Notes: generated by a model not told the origin, from the letters alone. Shown: positions 25,176 through 36,181, counted from the stretch's first letter. The stretch: DNA of 64,000 nt from Lithospermum erythrorhizon (GCA_019722365.1 JADFUC010001548.1:1-64000), one strand, 5' to 3'. Made by a program: numbers and translations.

Positions 25176-26198
25176 TGTAAATATTGAAATGAAATTGATT
25201 CCACTTTTAATGTGTGCCCGTTGCGACAATTGTGTATCCCGATTCATTACCGGGTTGGTTAAATGTGATTCTTTGGGCTTAGTGTTCAGGCAGCAATGAG
25301 CGCATATTACTAGTATGGGTTCTAAAGCTGATAATTTAAGGGTTATGGCCGATTCTTGAATCTTACTAGTGTCGTTATAATAATAGTAATTGGTCAATTA
25401 TTATTATTCTCTATTTCTTATTATCTGACTTTAGAAGGTGTAGCAACGTCTGATGATCTTGAATAATATTTCATGAATGAAATTAAACTGAAGACTTGTA
25501 TATTGACAATGTATTTGCAATATTTATATATTTGTCAAATATATATATGGTGATGAACATCGGTGGTTAAACTTGCTTGGTTAAACTTGCAAAGTTTAAT
25601 CAGTCTTGATGGATCGATGAGTAACTTGATAAGCTATTCGATGAAGCTGACTGAAAGTATTTTAATTGACTTGTTAAGTTAATTAAAAATAGAACAACTC
25701 ACTAGTAACTCATTATTTAATTAGAAGTTAAATACTTGATCTAGAAAATTAAAGTTAACGAGTTAAGCCGATTTATTACTTGAGTGGAATTTTGGAACTT
25801 TGGCAGTATTTAAAAGAGGGATTAGGTTTAAGCTGACAAAAGAATCCTGAAAACTCCACCTGAAAGAAGCCTTCGCCCACTCCTCTCCAGAGAATTGGAA
25901 GATTTCATCTTCCGATTCGCATTCATCACAAAACTCCTACTTGATTCGAGCTACCGATTCGATTCCTGCTTGGTGTGTCTGTCAGAGGGGCATCTCGCCG
26001 GTGTTGAACAAGTATTGAAGAGGATGTGAGGAGGGCTTTCACGCGAGGCACTACGTGGGGGTAGGTTCAATCGACTTTCCGTTCTGATGTAAAATTCACC
26101 GTATTCCTTATTTTATGTTTGATTAATTTCATTCTTTTGAGAATCAGGGATGTATGAATTGGTGTTTATCGCGATTACATTAAATACTAGATTCTAAC
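25176..26198 (+). mobile_element. Ty1/copia LTR, family B, left copy
   Basis: It begins as a worn TGTTGGAAATC and ends 'tactagattctaac'. It aligns along its length with 32362-33371, including 'ttgcgacaattgtg', 'gtaattggtcaatta', 'aatatttcatgaatgaaa', 'taattagaagtt', 'gaggcactacgtgggg' and 'gggatgtatgaattggtgtt'. A TATA-like 'tatttaaaagagg' near 25809 is in the right place for the LTR promoter. The leader that should carry a primer site does not follow directly; a block also found after the right LTR follows instead. Confidence 0.85.
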
Positions 26199-26990
26199 GA
26201 TAAATTCTAGGAGTGGCTAGATGAACTGTTCCTCATAACTTTGTCTTTCCACTGAAACAAATGCATGTTGTGTCGCCCCCCAAAAAACCCAAAATTGACA
26301 TACCAGTTCATAATTATGCAATTAGGGAATTAAGCGATGTCGTTAAACCCTTACCTCTATCTCTGTAGAAAAATCTTGGCTCTCCGTCTTCTCTCCAAAA
26401 TTTCTCGAAATCACTAAAATCCTCATACCACCATTCGGGTTTATCATTTTCTTTTTCCCTTTCTTTTTTCTTCTTTGGGGCTCGGTGTGGCCATTTGTGA
26501 CGTCCTTTTCGAGCCATTGTTGAAATTTTGCTCTCGGATGAAGGGTTGTTATGTTTTGTTCGGAGAGTAGAAGATGAAGGGTTCTAATTTCTTAGTTCTC
26601 TTGATTGTAATTTGGAAAGAAAAATTTAATATAATGTTTGTAGTAAAGAACTTCAATTTATGTAGTGAATACGATCATATAAAGAGATGAAAATGTAGTC
26701 ATATCGCTTTTTGAAATAATTTTGGACTTTAAAATGTAAAGTGGGAGTTTATGGGGTAATTTTGACAGAATAGAAGTTCGGGGAGCATAGCCCGCAAAAT
26801 GTCGAAGTTAGGAAGCAAACGACAAGATAATGATAGTCTGAATGACGGCGATTAGTGCTGTCGTTACCTCGAGCTCAAATGGGCGGGGAAATACTTAACA
26901 AGCATGTTTGCTCTCTAGTTGAGTTGTTATTTCCACCATAGAATAGTGTTTTTTAAGAACTAAAGTATCTTTTATCTTATTTCAGGAAAC
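26199..26990. repeat. Flank block B, copy 1
   Basis: The sequence after this LTR, from 'gataaattctagg' through 'gagttgttatttccaccatagaatagtgtttttt', recurs after the right LTR at 33372-34190. It carries the start of a minus-strand gene-like exon (26355-26517). Confidence 0.85.
26355..26517 (-). CDS. Hypothetical lysine- and tryptophan-rich protein, first exon only
   Basis: The minus-strand ATG at 26517 opens a frame beginning MARKGRHKW. It has a basic run (PKKKKEREKE) and an aromatic, acidic segment containing EWWYEDFSDFEKFWRED and FFYRDR. A good 5' splice site (AGAG|GTAAGG) follows, so the exon probably ends at 26355 in phase 1. The presumed intron then runs into the copia LTR, so later exons are missing or displaced. 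The basic start may be a nuclear or nucleolar signal. I do not recognise the family. A second copy at 33532-33688 has lost the ATG. Confidence 0.4.
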
Positions 26991-27700
26991 GAAATTGTAA
27001 TAGGGCCAAATGTTAGTTTTCGTGTTTTGAAAATGTAATGAATATAAGTCTGTCATACGCCTCTTGAATGTGCATTACTTGTTTTTATTTTTTCATATTT
27101 GTATATATGTTTGATTATGTGCTACGATTGCATGGTAAAATAAAAGCAAAGTAATAATAATCTCGCCAATTTAAAATTTAAGCTTAGCGTGTCGAGCTTG
27201 ATTTAAAGTTGTGAAGTCGGTTAGATATCACGGGCCTTGTGATGGCGGTGTTACGGTTTTGCATAGATATGACAATGGATAAATGTTGAAGTGATTTAAA
27301 TTTAACGTTGTGGGCTTTCGGATGATCGTTCAAGTAATTTTTTGTTTAATTGGTATCATCTTAACGGTTCGTCGGAGATCTGAAAGTCGAGGGTATTAAA
27401 AGCGTCTTGAATAGTATGCTAGCAGCCTTGAGTTATGTAGTTTTACATGAATTGGTTGATAACCTACTATTATAGCGGATTGAAAATGTTGCGGTGTTGG
27501 ATTTGGATCACAAGTGTAATAGGTCTTGATACTAATATATTTCGTGAGATTTGAAGTATTAGTATTTTACTTTCTGATTTATTTAGCCAAATGTTTAAGC
27601 ATGATAGTTCTTGAGTCTGCTTGTCTTTATTTACTTATTCTTGTAGAGATTATATTAGTACCCGTACTTTCTTTTCGTAAAAACTACCCATTTCGACAAC
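26991..27700. other. Sequence between the flank block and copia gag
   Basis: No coding sequence is supported. 'aattggtatcatct' at about 27348 resembles the primer-binding site of copia elements (TGGTATCAGAGC), but no LTR end precedes it, so I do not call it one. The frame at 27526-27738 is hydrophobic and without a known motif. Confidence 0.4.
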
Positions 27701-28470
27701 TTGAAAGTGCAAAATTTGGAATCTTTCAGCTTAAATGAGTGGTCTCGGAAATTTGAGAGGTATTCTCAGCTTGAAGGCGAATACGTCTTGAGCGCTAAGG
27801 TTCTCAGAAACCTAATGATAGTGCCTCCCGTGGAAAAAGGGATCGCGAAAGCCTGAAGTCGATGCGTGGATTAATCCCGATGTCTGCATCTTGCAGCCAA
27901 TATGGAACCTTCGTTCCAAATTCAATATGAAAGGTGGCGGCATATGACATATACCGGCAACTTGAAAATTATTCGAAGGGAAAGCAGCGAAGATATGACA
28001 CGGTCTGACCGTGGAAGCAGGCAGGGAAAAACGGATAGGCGCGAGCACCCATGTCATTAAAATGATTGGCAATTACGACCGACTTCAGCGCCTTGGGCAC
28101 CGGTGTCTCCCGAAGCTTGGGCGTGGATGCAAATCACGGGAAATCTCTTCCCGGACAAATTCTCGGTTTGTAATGAACTTCAATATCGCAAGTTTGAGTG
28201 TCTCACAAATGAACTACGTAAGATGATCACCGAATCTTGTGAGATGAATCTGGGTAAAATAAAACTCATACATTTTGGTGGTCCAAAACAAGAAGAATCG
28301 GGAGAAAGAAAAGTTTACTTGGCTGACAAAGCCAAGTTCGAGAATCCCAGTGGCTGGCGGAGAACACTAAGAAAGTGATGGCAAATGTCATTATTGCGAG
28401 GAACTGGGTCGAGGCTGGAGGTGGCCTTGCGGGAAGTTCACGGATGATAGGAAGAATGGTCTCACGACCC
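27700..28470 (+). pseudogene. Ty1/copia gag, decayed
   Basis: The clearest part is the C-terminal zinc knuckle at 28386-28430, CHYCEELGRGWRWPC. The CxxC half and the last Cys are in place, but the His is replaced and the spacing is enlarged. Upstream, 28103-28378 is an open frame rich in Glu, Lys and Arg, as expected for the end of gag. The start of gag is not identifiable. It is followed by protease and integrase remnants in the usual copia order. Confidence 0.65.
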
Positions 28471-29645
28471 GGCTCGGCTGAAGGTATGTATGTTATTGAA
28501 GTTTGTACAACTACAATTACTTAAATGGAGTCTTTAGACAGGTGTGAGTTCTAATATTTGTCATAATATGCGGGAACTCGAGTCGAAGTAGAAGGCTGAA
28601 AGAGGGGAAATGGATCTACGTGTGGGGAACGGCGTGAAGGTTGCGGCCCTTGCAGTAGGATCCATCAGGTTTAAATTGCCCACGGACCATGTTTTTGAAC
28701 TTATCTCCGGTTTCTTATGCTTTTCTGATTTGAGGGAATATTATTCCATTTGTTTTGAATAATGATGGGTTTTTCATTTTCAATAGATCCCAGATGGTGG
28801 ATCGCGGGAATGGGGTAGTATTCCCAGTACCGCCTCCCTTCAAAATGGTCTATTCGTTTTAGACATGATGATTGTGAGTCGTATAACATAAACTTAAAGC
28901 GAATAAGCCTAATGACTTAAACAGAATATACCTGTGGCATTGCGAGATTGAGTCGTATTAACGAGCAGAATCAAAGAAACTCATTTCAATTGGGATACTT
29001 GAAGGTTTAGATTATAAATCATCTACGATAAGTGCGAATCTTGCCTTTTGGGCAAAATAGTAAATCACACCGCTTAAGCTGGATTCAATGAAAGGGCAAG
29101 TGATTTATTGGGGATCATACACTCAGATGTATGTGGGCGATGAAGGCAACGTCTGCGAAGAGGTTATAACTTCTTCGTTACATTTATTGATGATTACGGT
29201 GAATGCGATTTGTGTACGATGAGACCTGTACGAGTCCTTTGAGAAATTCAAGGAGTTCGAAATGAAGTACAAAACTAATTGAACAAGGCAAATAAAAGGT
29301 GCAATTACGATAGAGGTGGAGAAATATTTAGAATCACGGAAGTTAATCACTAAATGTAGGGAGTGTAGTATTGTTTCTGACTCGCTCCGGCCGGAGCATG
29401 ACATAATGGCGTGTATGAAAGGAGAAATTGAACCGCTGCTTGATATGGATTCGGTCTATGATGAGCCTATCGATCTACCGATTGAACTGCAGGGGATATC
29501 TTATTCGCCTTGACAGCTTTACCTTAAACAATGTCCAACAAAGTCGATTGAAAACTGCAGTGAGCTACATGGTTTGGGAAGATTACGAGTTGAGTTTTAC
29601 CGAGTTCAAGGTTGTGAAGGCATGTTAGCAGTTAACAAAGGATAA
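28471..29645 (+). pseudogene. Ty1/copia protease remnant and integrase
   Basis: Plus-strand segments in changing frames match copia pol. The pre-integrase zinc-binding region ends in DKCESCLLGK (29027-29056). SDLLGIIHSDV (about 29099-29132) carries the first catalytic Asp, and FVTFIDDYG lies at 29174-29200. The second Asp region is decayed near 29305-29330 before EYLESRK-like sequence. RPEHDIMA and LLDMDSV follow near 29390-29455, where the third catalytic residue (Glu) should be. The PRxVKSIE-like CPTKSIE segment is at 29530-29550. Protease itself (28471-28900) is not recognisable by motif. Stops and frameshifts are frequent. Confidence 0.8.
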
Positions 29646-29859
29646 GCTTTAGCATAGAATCAGGTAAATGCTATTTCATAGGATATCGAAAGGAAAGCAG
29701 GTTGGTTCTTGCCTTACACTGGCGTAGAGAATAAAATCTTCATTGCTAAGGCAGGAGTGTTCATGAAAAGAGATATGCATTGGAAAGGACTAGAAAGTAA
29801 TGGTGTTAAATCTTGATGAAACTTCGAAATTGATAAAGTCAATGTCGATGCATCCTTCA

Positions 29860-30870
29860 AAGAAGCGTCAGCCCAGCACTTATGAGTGGCACGCCTTCCA
29901 TGAAAGATCCGATCCGCGATCCGCGAAGTAATGGAAGAACCCGGCCATAGGAGATTCCGACAGGATCGTCCGAACGAGCGGTATGGTGAAGCACTTCATC
30001 ATTGAAAGTGGCAGGCCCGAGCAACATAAAGAAGCGATGAATAAGCGAGGATGTGACGGATGGCAAATAGCCATCTGATTTGAGATGGATTCTATGTGCG
30101 AGCAAAGGTTTGGTCCTTGGATTTACCAAATGGGGTTAAAGCCCATTGAATGTAAATGGGTATTTAGAGAGAAACATGATAAATCACGAGGCGTAGATGT
30201 TTTGAGAGGCTAGACTTGTAGCGAAGGTTTCAAGCGAGTTCACGGTGGACTATAGCGAAACCTACTCGCCGATGGCTATGCTTGATCCATCCGGATAATC
30301 TTAGCCATTCTTGCTGCGTTTCGCTGACTCTGAAATAATGCAAATGAATGTAGGCGCCTTCTGAATGGAAATTTAAGAGGAGGATGTGTATATGGTGCGG
30401 CCTCAGGAACTTTCACGTGTACAAGGACCTAAGAAGGTATGCAAGTTGCAAAGGTCAATTTATGGTCTTAAGCAGGCATCGCAGTTGGAATCTACGTTTT
30501 GATGAATCAATTAAAGATTTTGGTTTAAATTCGAGAGCGAAGAAGAGTCTTGTGTATACAAGAGGTAAGTGGGAGTTACGTGTCGTTCGCAGTACTTGTA
30601 TGTCGATTGACATCGTGAAACAATGTAGAGTTCTTTGGACTCGGTCAAAGGATTGGTACGGTAAATGTTCATGAAGGACTTAGGCGAAACCTGATATATA
30701 CTTGGAATAAATATTCCGTCGGTGGGCGGAAGGCTAATTGGACTTTGTCGGGGATACTTTATGTGAATAAAAGATGCTATGAGTTCAACATGAGTAATTC
30801 CAAGAAGGGTAATCTCCCCGTGAGACATGGAGTTCAGCTTCAGCGGAGCCGCAGTGTCCCGCTCTGCAGT
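29860..30870 (+). pseudogene. Ty1/copia reverse transcriptase, YVDD broken by a one-base insertion
   Basis: RT is recognisable from EMDSMCEQ (about 30085) through KPIECKWVFRE (30139-30171), RLVAKGF-like sequence (30208-30228) and YSETYSPMAML (30252-30285). KVCKL(Q)RSIYGLKQAS follows at 30434-30480, then WNLRFDESIKDFG near 30490-30525. The catalytic YVDD reads TAT GTC GAT then an extra T before GACATC (30599-30613), which turns the second Asp codon into TGA. MKDLGE-like sequence and the thumb (CYEFNMSNSKKGNLP, about 30776-30820) follow. No functional enzyme can be made. Confidence 0.85.
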
Positions 30871-31059
30871 CTTGAGATGAACAAAATGAAGAGATGTACC
30901 TTCTGACTTCGGTATATGATCAATGCATGTATACGTGTTATGTACTAGACACGATGTGTCTTTTATGCGCTAAGTATAACCCGGTAGATACGAAGCTAAT
31001 CGGTGAGAACCAGCGGATTGCGGTGAAGTGCATCTTGAAGTATCACGAGGAAGAACTAA

Positions 31060-31600
31060 AGATGCTTTAACTTTGGTATGGTGGAGATGATTAGTAGTCA
31101 CCGGGTACCGCGATGCAGTTTTCAAGCTGACAGAGGCATTATCGTTCTGGATTTGGGTATGTGTTTTGTCTCAGCGGTGGAGCGTGTATCTTGGAGGAGT
31201 TCCAATGAGTACTATTGCCGATTCTACCACGGAATGCGAGTACATCATGACGTCACGAGCGCTAAAAAGGCGTGTTGGATTAAGAAATTGATATTGAGTT
31301 TGGTGTAGTACCTAGCATTGAGGACAGTTGAGTACTTTGTGATATCATGGGCGATAGCTGACTAAAGAACGAGCAGCATCACAAATCCAAGCACGTACCG
31401 AAGTATCACTGAATTAGAGATATGCTTAATAGAGGTGATATCGAAGCATGTAAAAATGCTTGGCGAGAGGCCAATACGGCCAGGCCACTCTTAAACCACT
31501 TCGTCGGTGGCATGATGAAGCGTCTGCGGCGAACGTAGGTGCTTGGGCAGGATGTCGCGGTGGTGATGAGTTAAGTGGGGAGATCGAGTATGTATCTATT
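31060..31600 (+). pseudogene. Ty1/copia RNase H
   Basis: The open frame 31078-31308 carries SFQADRG, VSWRSSNEYY, an eroded DSTTEAEY region and AKKACWIKKLI. This is the copia RNase H order, with the SF.TD and SW.S motifs well placed. Further on, in other frames, come SHHKSKH-type sequence (about 31376-31400), HLIR-like and RGDIEAC sequence (31430-31455) and a PLTKPL-like stretch (about 31480-31500), which ends copia polyproteins. It is followed by about 750 bp of non-coding sequence to the polypurine tract. Confidence 0.85.
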
Positions 31601-32352
31601 GTGTTATGTGAACAAATATAAAGATAATGTTGTTTCTTATATTCGGTATATTTGTTTCTTCTTATCCCCATATGTTATATTTACATATAATACATGTATT
31701 GTATCCTCGATGGTGAAAAGTTAAATCCTAGGTTAATCATGTTTCTAGAAAAGCGGCATGAATTGTTGATTATACTCTTCGAAACTGAAACATAGGATAG
31801 CCAAAGCCTTAATTCGGAATCTTTGATAGTTAGAGGCGTAAGCGTTATATGACTAACATGGTATTTTTGATTAGTGATCAGATTGATCACGTTAACTCGG
31901 ACTAGATCGAGCCGTGGTTTGCCGGTCACGGTGGCTTTGGGGAGACATGGCCAAGAGAAAAGTTAGAAGATATGTATGTTGTGTCTATGATATTTGTTTT
32001 TTAGAATTTTAGGTTGAGCCAATTCTTGAACTCTGATATATAACTATCGTGTTATATAAGTACGTACTTTGACTATGACCTAACGTGCACTTAGCGGATG
32101 TAGCGTATGTTGGGTCACTTGTAGGTGAGTATAGATAGATGTTGATATATTGGGAGGGATTTATCCGTCCTTGATATCTGAGAAGATGCGAATATAACGC
32201 GGTTAGTGCTGATTGGTTTCTGGGGCCTTACATAAATGCTTATTAGGTTATTACTCGAGTAAAGAAAGTGTGGGTGTTTCATGACACACTTCTTATAAGT
32301 TAAGAGCTACGACTAGAATCGCGATAAAGGGAATTGTAAAATGTCGTCGGGC
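31601..32352 (+). other. Copia 3' untranslated internal region
   Basis: No coding sequence is recognisable between the RNase H end and the polypurine tract. This is the expected position of the untranslated 3' segment. Confidence 0.55.
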
Positions 32353-32361
32353 AAGTGGGAG
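32353..32361 (+). promoter_or_regulatory. Copia polypurine tract
   Basis: 'aagtgggag' directly precedes the TGTTGGAAATC start of the right LTR. This purine run is the standard primer for plus-strand synthesis in this group of copia elements, and it fixes the 3' LTR boundary at 32362. Confidence 0.8.
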
Positions 32362-33371
32362 TGTTGGAAATCAATGAGAATTGATTCCACTTTTATTATT
32401 ACTTTGTTGCGACAATTGTGCTCCGGTCATTTTCTGGGGTTGGTTAAATGTGATTCTTTGGAACTTAGTGTTCACGCCCAGTAATGGTATATTCTTGAGT
32501 GTGGGTTACATGATAATTTTAAGGGGTTATGACGATTCTTCAGATCTTTGCTGGTTAATCGTTATAATAGTAATTGGTCAATTATTTATTATTATACAAC
32601 TTACTATTATCTGAGCCTAGAAGGTCAGCGCCTGTCTGATGATATTCGAATAATATTTCATGAATGAAAATTAAGCGAGACTTATATATTGAGAAATGTA
32701 TTTCTCGATATTTATAAATTGTCAAATATATATGTTGATGAGCATCGATTGGTTAAACTTGCAAGTTTAATCAATTAAGCAATTGAATCGATGAATAGCG
32801 ATAAGGCTATTTGATAGTGACTCGTTAGTATTTTAATTGACTTATTAAGTTAATTAAAATAGAACTATTAAACAGTAGCTTTCGTTATTTAATTAGAAGT
32901 TCATAGCGGTCTAATTAAGTTAACGAGGGATTAAGCTATTCTTGAGGATTTGCTTAACGGGAATGGAATTTTGGGGGTGGTATTTAAAGAGGGATTAGGT
33001 TTTCATGACAAAGAATCTGAAACCTCCACCCCCTCAAAAGAAATAGCCGCCCCCCTCACTCTCGGATTGGAAGATTTCATCTTCGATTCACATTCATCCC
33101 ATAGCTACATGAGTTCGAGGCTACCGGTTCGATTACTCTTGGGTGTATGATCTAGAGGACATCTCGTCGGTGTTGAACAAGTGGAGAGGATCTTGAGGGC
33201 TTTCCAGCGAGGCACTACGTGGGGTGGGTTCGATCGACTTGCGTTCTGATGTAAGAATTCTCGTATTCATACATTCATATTTTATCATTTTAGATTAATT
33301 TCACGTTATTTTTGAGGAAATCAGGGATGTATGAATTGGTGTTTATGTGATTAAATTCATACTGAATTAAC
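32362..33371 (+). mobile_element. Ty1/copia 3' LTR, family B, right copy
   Basis: It starts TGTTGGAAATCAATGAG and ends 'catactgaattaac', about 1010 bp. It pairs with 25176-26198. A TATA-like 'tatttaaagaggg' near 32981 marks the LTR promoter. Conserved blocks alternate with small indels and short replaced segments, so the two LTRs are clearly related but not near-identical. Either the insertion is old or the sequence is noisy here. Confidence 0.9.
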
Positions 33372-34190
33372 TTGATAAATTCTAGGGCTAATTTAGATGA
33401 ACTGTTCTCCTCTTGTCCTTCCCTGAAACGAAATGCATGTTGTTAATAACCCCCAAAAAACCCAAAATTGAACATACCAGTTCATAATTGTACATGAAAT
33501 TAGGGGAATTAAGCGAAAGTCGTTAAACCACCCTGCATCTGTAGAAAAATCTTGGCTTTCGATGCTTTCTCCAAAATTTCTCGAAATAACTAAAATCCTA
33601 ATACCACCGTTCGGGTTTATGTCGTACTTTTTCCGCTTTCTTTTCTTCTTTGGGGCTCGTCTTGTGTGTGGCGTCCTTTTCGAGCCGTTGTTGAAATTTT
33701 GCTTTCTAAGATGAAGGGTTTGTTATGTTTGTTCGAGGAGAGTGAAGATGAAGGGTTCTAATTTCTTGGTTCTCTTGATTGTAATTGGAAAGAAAAGAGA
33801 TTTAATATAATGTTTAATAGTAAGGCTAATTTGTAAGCAAAAGAATCTGATCATATAAGGTAATGTAGTCGTATCGCTTTCGAAAACAATTTTTGGACTT
33901 CAAAATGTAAAAGAGTGGGGTTATGGGGTAATTTTTGACTTCAAGAATAGAAGTCGAGGGGAGGCATGGCCGACAAAATATATCCAAAGTTAGGAAGCAG
34001 CTTATGAGATAATGATGATAATGCGAAGGCAAGCGGCCAATTAGTCTTTGTCGTTACCTCGAAGCTCCAATAGGCGAAATATATGGCATGTTTGCTTTCT
34101 TAGTTGAGTTGTTATTTATCGTAGAATAGTGTTTTTTAGAGCCAAGTAATACTTTGTCTTCTATTTTTAAGTATAGTAATTGAGAAAACT
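33372..34190. repeat. Flank block B, copy 2
   Basis: It aligns with 26199-26990 from 'gataaattctagg' to 'gaatagtgttttttag'. It therefore repeats non-LTR sequence after the right LTR that already followed the left one. Confidence 0.85.
33532..33688 (-). pseudogene. Second copy of the MARKGRH exon, start codon lost
   Basis: This is the minus-strand copy of 26355-26517. The ATG has become ACG (33686-33688), the basic region is shortened and frame-shifted, and the splice donor is altered. Unlike the first copy it leaves no usable open frame. Confidence 0.7.
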
Positions 34191-35233
34191 TCAATTAAAA
34201 ACAAAATATGGACAAAATTATGCTTTCACTCAGAAAAAATCTTTCCTTGTCGAATTTTAATTGTCGTTTGAATTTTTTGAAATTAAAGCTTTGTGTCAAT
34301 TATTAATTATTCGTTATTCTAAAAAATATAAAATTTATATAGTTAGATTCGTCTTTTAAATAATTTCATAATATTAATTTTTTAATAATATAATTAAAAA
34401 TTAATTAAATATAAAAAATTTATCTTAATATGTGAAAAAATCGATTGGATGGAGTATTATGCTGCCGTGGATGGAGTGTTCCCCTTGCTCTAGTGCTCTA
34501 CAATCCTCGGGTTTCTCATAATTTTCAATGTTCATACATTGTCCACAAGAATTTGGAAAAAAATAATAAGGTATCATGAAATAACTATGGAGTATATGTA
34601 ACGTGGTAATTATTATTGTACCTAATAAAGTATCACGCCTTCATTATGGAATACAAATAAATGAATAATATTCTTTTGTCAACATTAAAATACAAAAGAT
34701 AAATTGCTTTTCTATCCCAAAACAATTGACCATCTCAACTACCTTGTTAAACAATTATAAGTCCTCATAAGATACAAAACAAAAGAACAGTTGTCTTACA
34801 TGACTATAACAACATTTCTTTAAACAACTACGTAGTATATTCCATGGAAGACAATACAAAAACTATAGACGAAAACTTCCAAGTATGATCAATATTTTTA
34901 GCTGTCTTGTAAAGAAAATGAATTAGAAATAACTAATCGAAGAAACAATAGCTTCATGACAAAGAGTTACCAATATAGTATCGATTTTGTGTCGAATACT
35001 AGCTCTAGCCGCAGTAGTTAGGCAATGTGGTCTGGAGGAGATATAGATTGATACTGGAAAGTGTATGAGCAACATTGATCACCTCTAGAACTTGATTGAT
35101 TCTGCATATGATAGCGGTTTTCGGGTTTGCCTATGCCGAGCAATGATTCTGATTCCAAAAAGGCCACATTTCTGATTCGTATTCCAGATCTTGGATCACA
35201 ACGAAAAGATCTTACTGTTGCCTCTATCCATGT
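34191..35233. other. Intergenic, 3' side of the ATL gene
   Basis: AT-rich. About 34240-34470 contains palindrome-like AT sequence that could be a worn MITE, but no terminal repeats can be paired. The ATL 3' UTR must lie within about the last 300 bp. I see no other gene. Confidence 0.5.
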
Positions 35234-36181
35234 CTATAAAATATCCAGCGGTGTCAGACGCCTGTTTGTATCTGCAAGACTGGGGAACTTGCTCCTCTTC
35301 GACCAGAGCCAGATTTTCGAAACAGAGAAGCTATCGCCTCCTCTAGTCCGAGCATTAATCTTTTTCGCCTCTCTATCTGCATTATTACCTCCGTGATCAT
35401 GTCCCGTCTTAGTAAACCTAAAACTACCAGCACCAATATCATTGCTAGACAAAGCTACTTGCAGCTCTGATTCACCTACTACATACTGAAATGTACCCAT
35501 AGAATAACACCTCCTCGCATCCAGATTAATACTAGAACTAGTCTCCCCCTGATCAAGTTCTCTTCGTTCCCCAATATTAACATTTCTAAACTTACCTAAC
35601 CTCACAGAAAGCACCCTCATTTCCCCAGCCTCAACCCCGAAATTTCCATCCATGTGACTCGTTGACACCTCAATCGCACTATTTCTCGACAATACATTCA
35701 ATTGGTCTCTCAATTCATCATTATTAAATACTGTATTATCAAGTGCAATTCCAGAGCTTATGAGTTGTCTACACAAAGGGCATGTTGAGTTTGACAACAT
35801 CCATGTATCTATGCAATTCATGTGAAATGCATGACTACACAAGGGAAGCAACCTTAGCAAATCAGAACCAGAAAACTCACACAAACAAACAGCACAATCA
35901 AATGGCTCTTTCGAACCGACGATTTCTTTATAGTAAAATACAGGCAGAGAATCAATAAGAGACTGATCCAAACCAGAATCATGTAACCTAAAGAGCTGAT
36001 GAAGCTGTCTCTGAAGTGATTGAGAACCCAAACTATCTTGATACATATTAGACTGAGACATTGAGGAAAAAACTGATCTTTTTATAAGATACTTAATGAA
36101 AAAATGAAGTAGACCAAACATAAAGAAGAGAATTGCTAAGACAATTATAACCACCATAACATATGAACTAATATTGCTCAT
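35234..36181 (-). CDS. ATL46: RING-H2 finger E3 ubiquitin ligase, ATL46-like
   Basis: Single-exon gene of 315 residues on the minus strand. ATL proteins are membrane-anchored E3 ligases that recruit an E2 through a RING-H2 finger and ubiquitinate substrates. Visible in order: an N-terminal transmembrane helix (about residues 8-30), the GLD motif GLDQSLIDSLPVF (70-82), and the RING-H2 finger with C96, C99, C115, H117, H120, C123, C134, C137 and the family Trp in IDTW. The C-terminal tail has RRCYSMGTFQYVV and SELQVAL, which mark the ATL13/46/47 branch. KEPFDCAVCLCEFS and LSNSTCPLCR are closest to ATL46. The ATG at 36181 is the first after an in-frame TAG at 36233-36235. The frame is intact, unlike the transposons around it. 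The N-terminus is somewhat shorter than in Arabidopsis relatives. Confidence 0.93.
   Translation of the reverse strand: MSNISSYVMVVIIVLAILFFMFGLLHFFIKYLIKRSVFSSMSQSNMYQDSLGSQSLQRQLHQLFRLHDSGLDQSLIDSLPVFYYKEIVGSKEPFDCAVCLCEFSGSDLLRLLPLCSHAFHMNCIDTWMLSNSTCPLCRQLISSGIALDNTVFNNDELRDQLNVLSRNSAIEVSTSHMDGNFGVEAGEMRVLSVRLGKFRNVNIGERRELDQGETSSSINLDARRCYSMGTFQYVVGESELQVALSSNDIGAGSFRFTKTGHDHGGNNADREAKKINARTRGGDSFSVSKIWLWSKRSKFPSLADTNRRLTPLDIL

Noticed and set aside
25023..25397. 124-residue minus-strand open frame
   Set aside because: It is antisense to the GRF zinc finger and LTR sequence, with no recognisable domain.
27341..27360. 'aattggtatcatct' as a copia primer-binding site
   Set aside because: No LTR end precedes it, and the match to the tRNA complement fails after the first eleven bases.
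34240..34470. A third MITE left of the ATL gene
   Set aside because: AT-rich and partly palindromic, but no pair of inverted ends or target duplication can be found.
35127..35396. Plus-strand open frame of 89 residues
   Set aside because: It is antisense to the C-terminal part of the ATL gene and has no motif.
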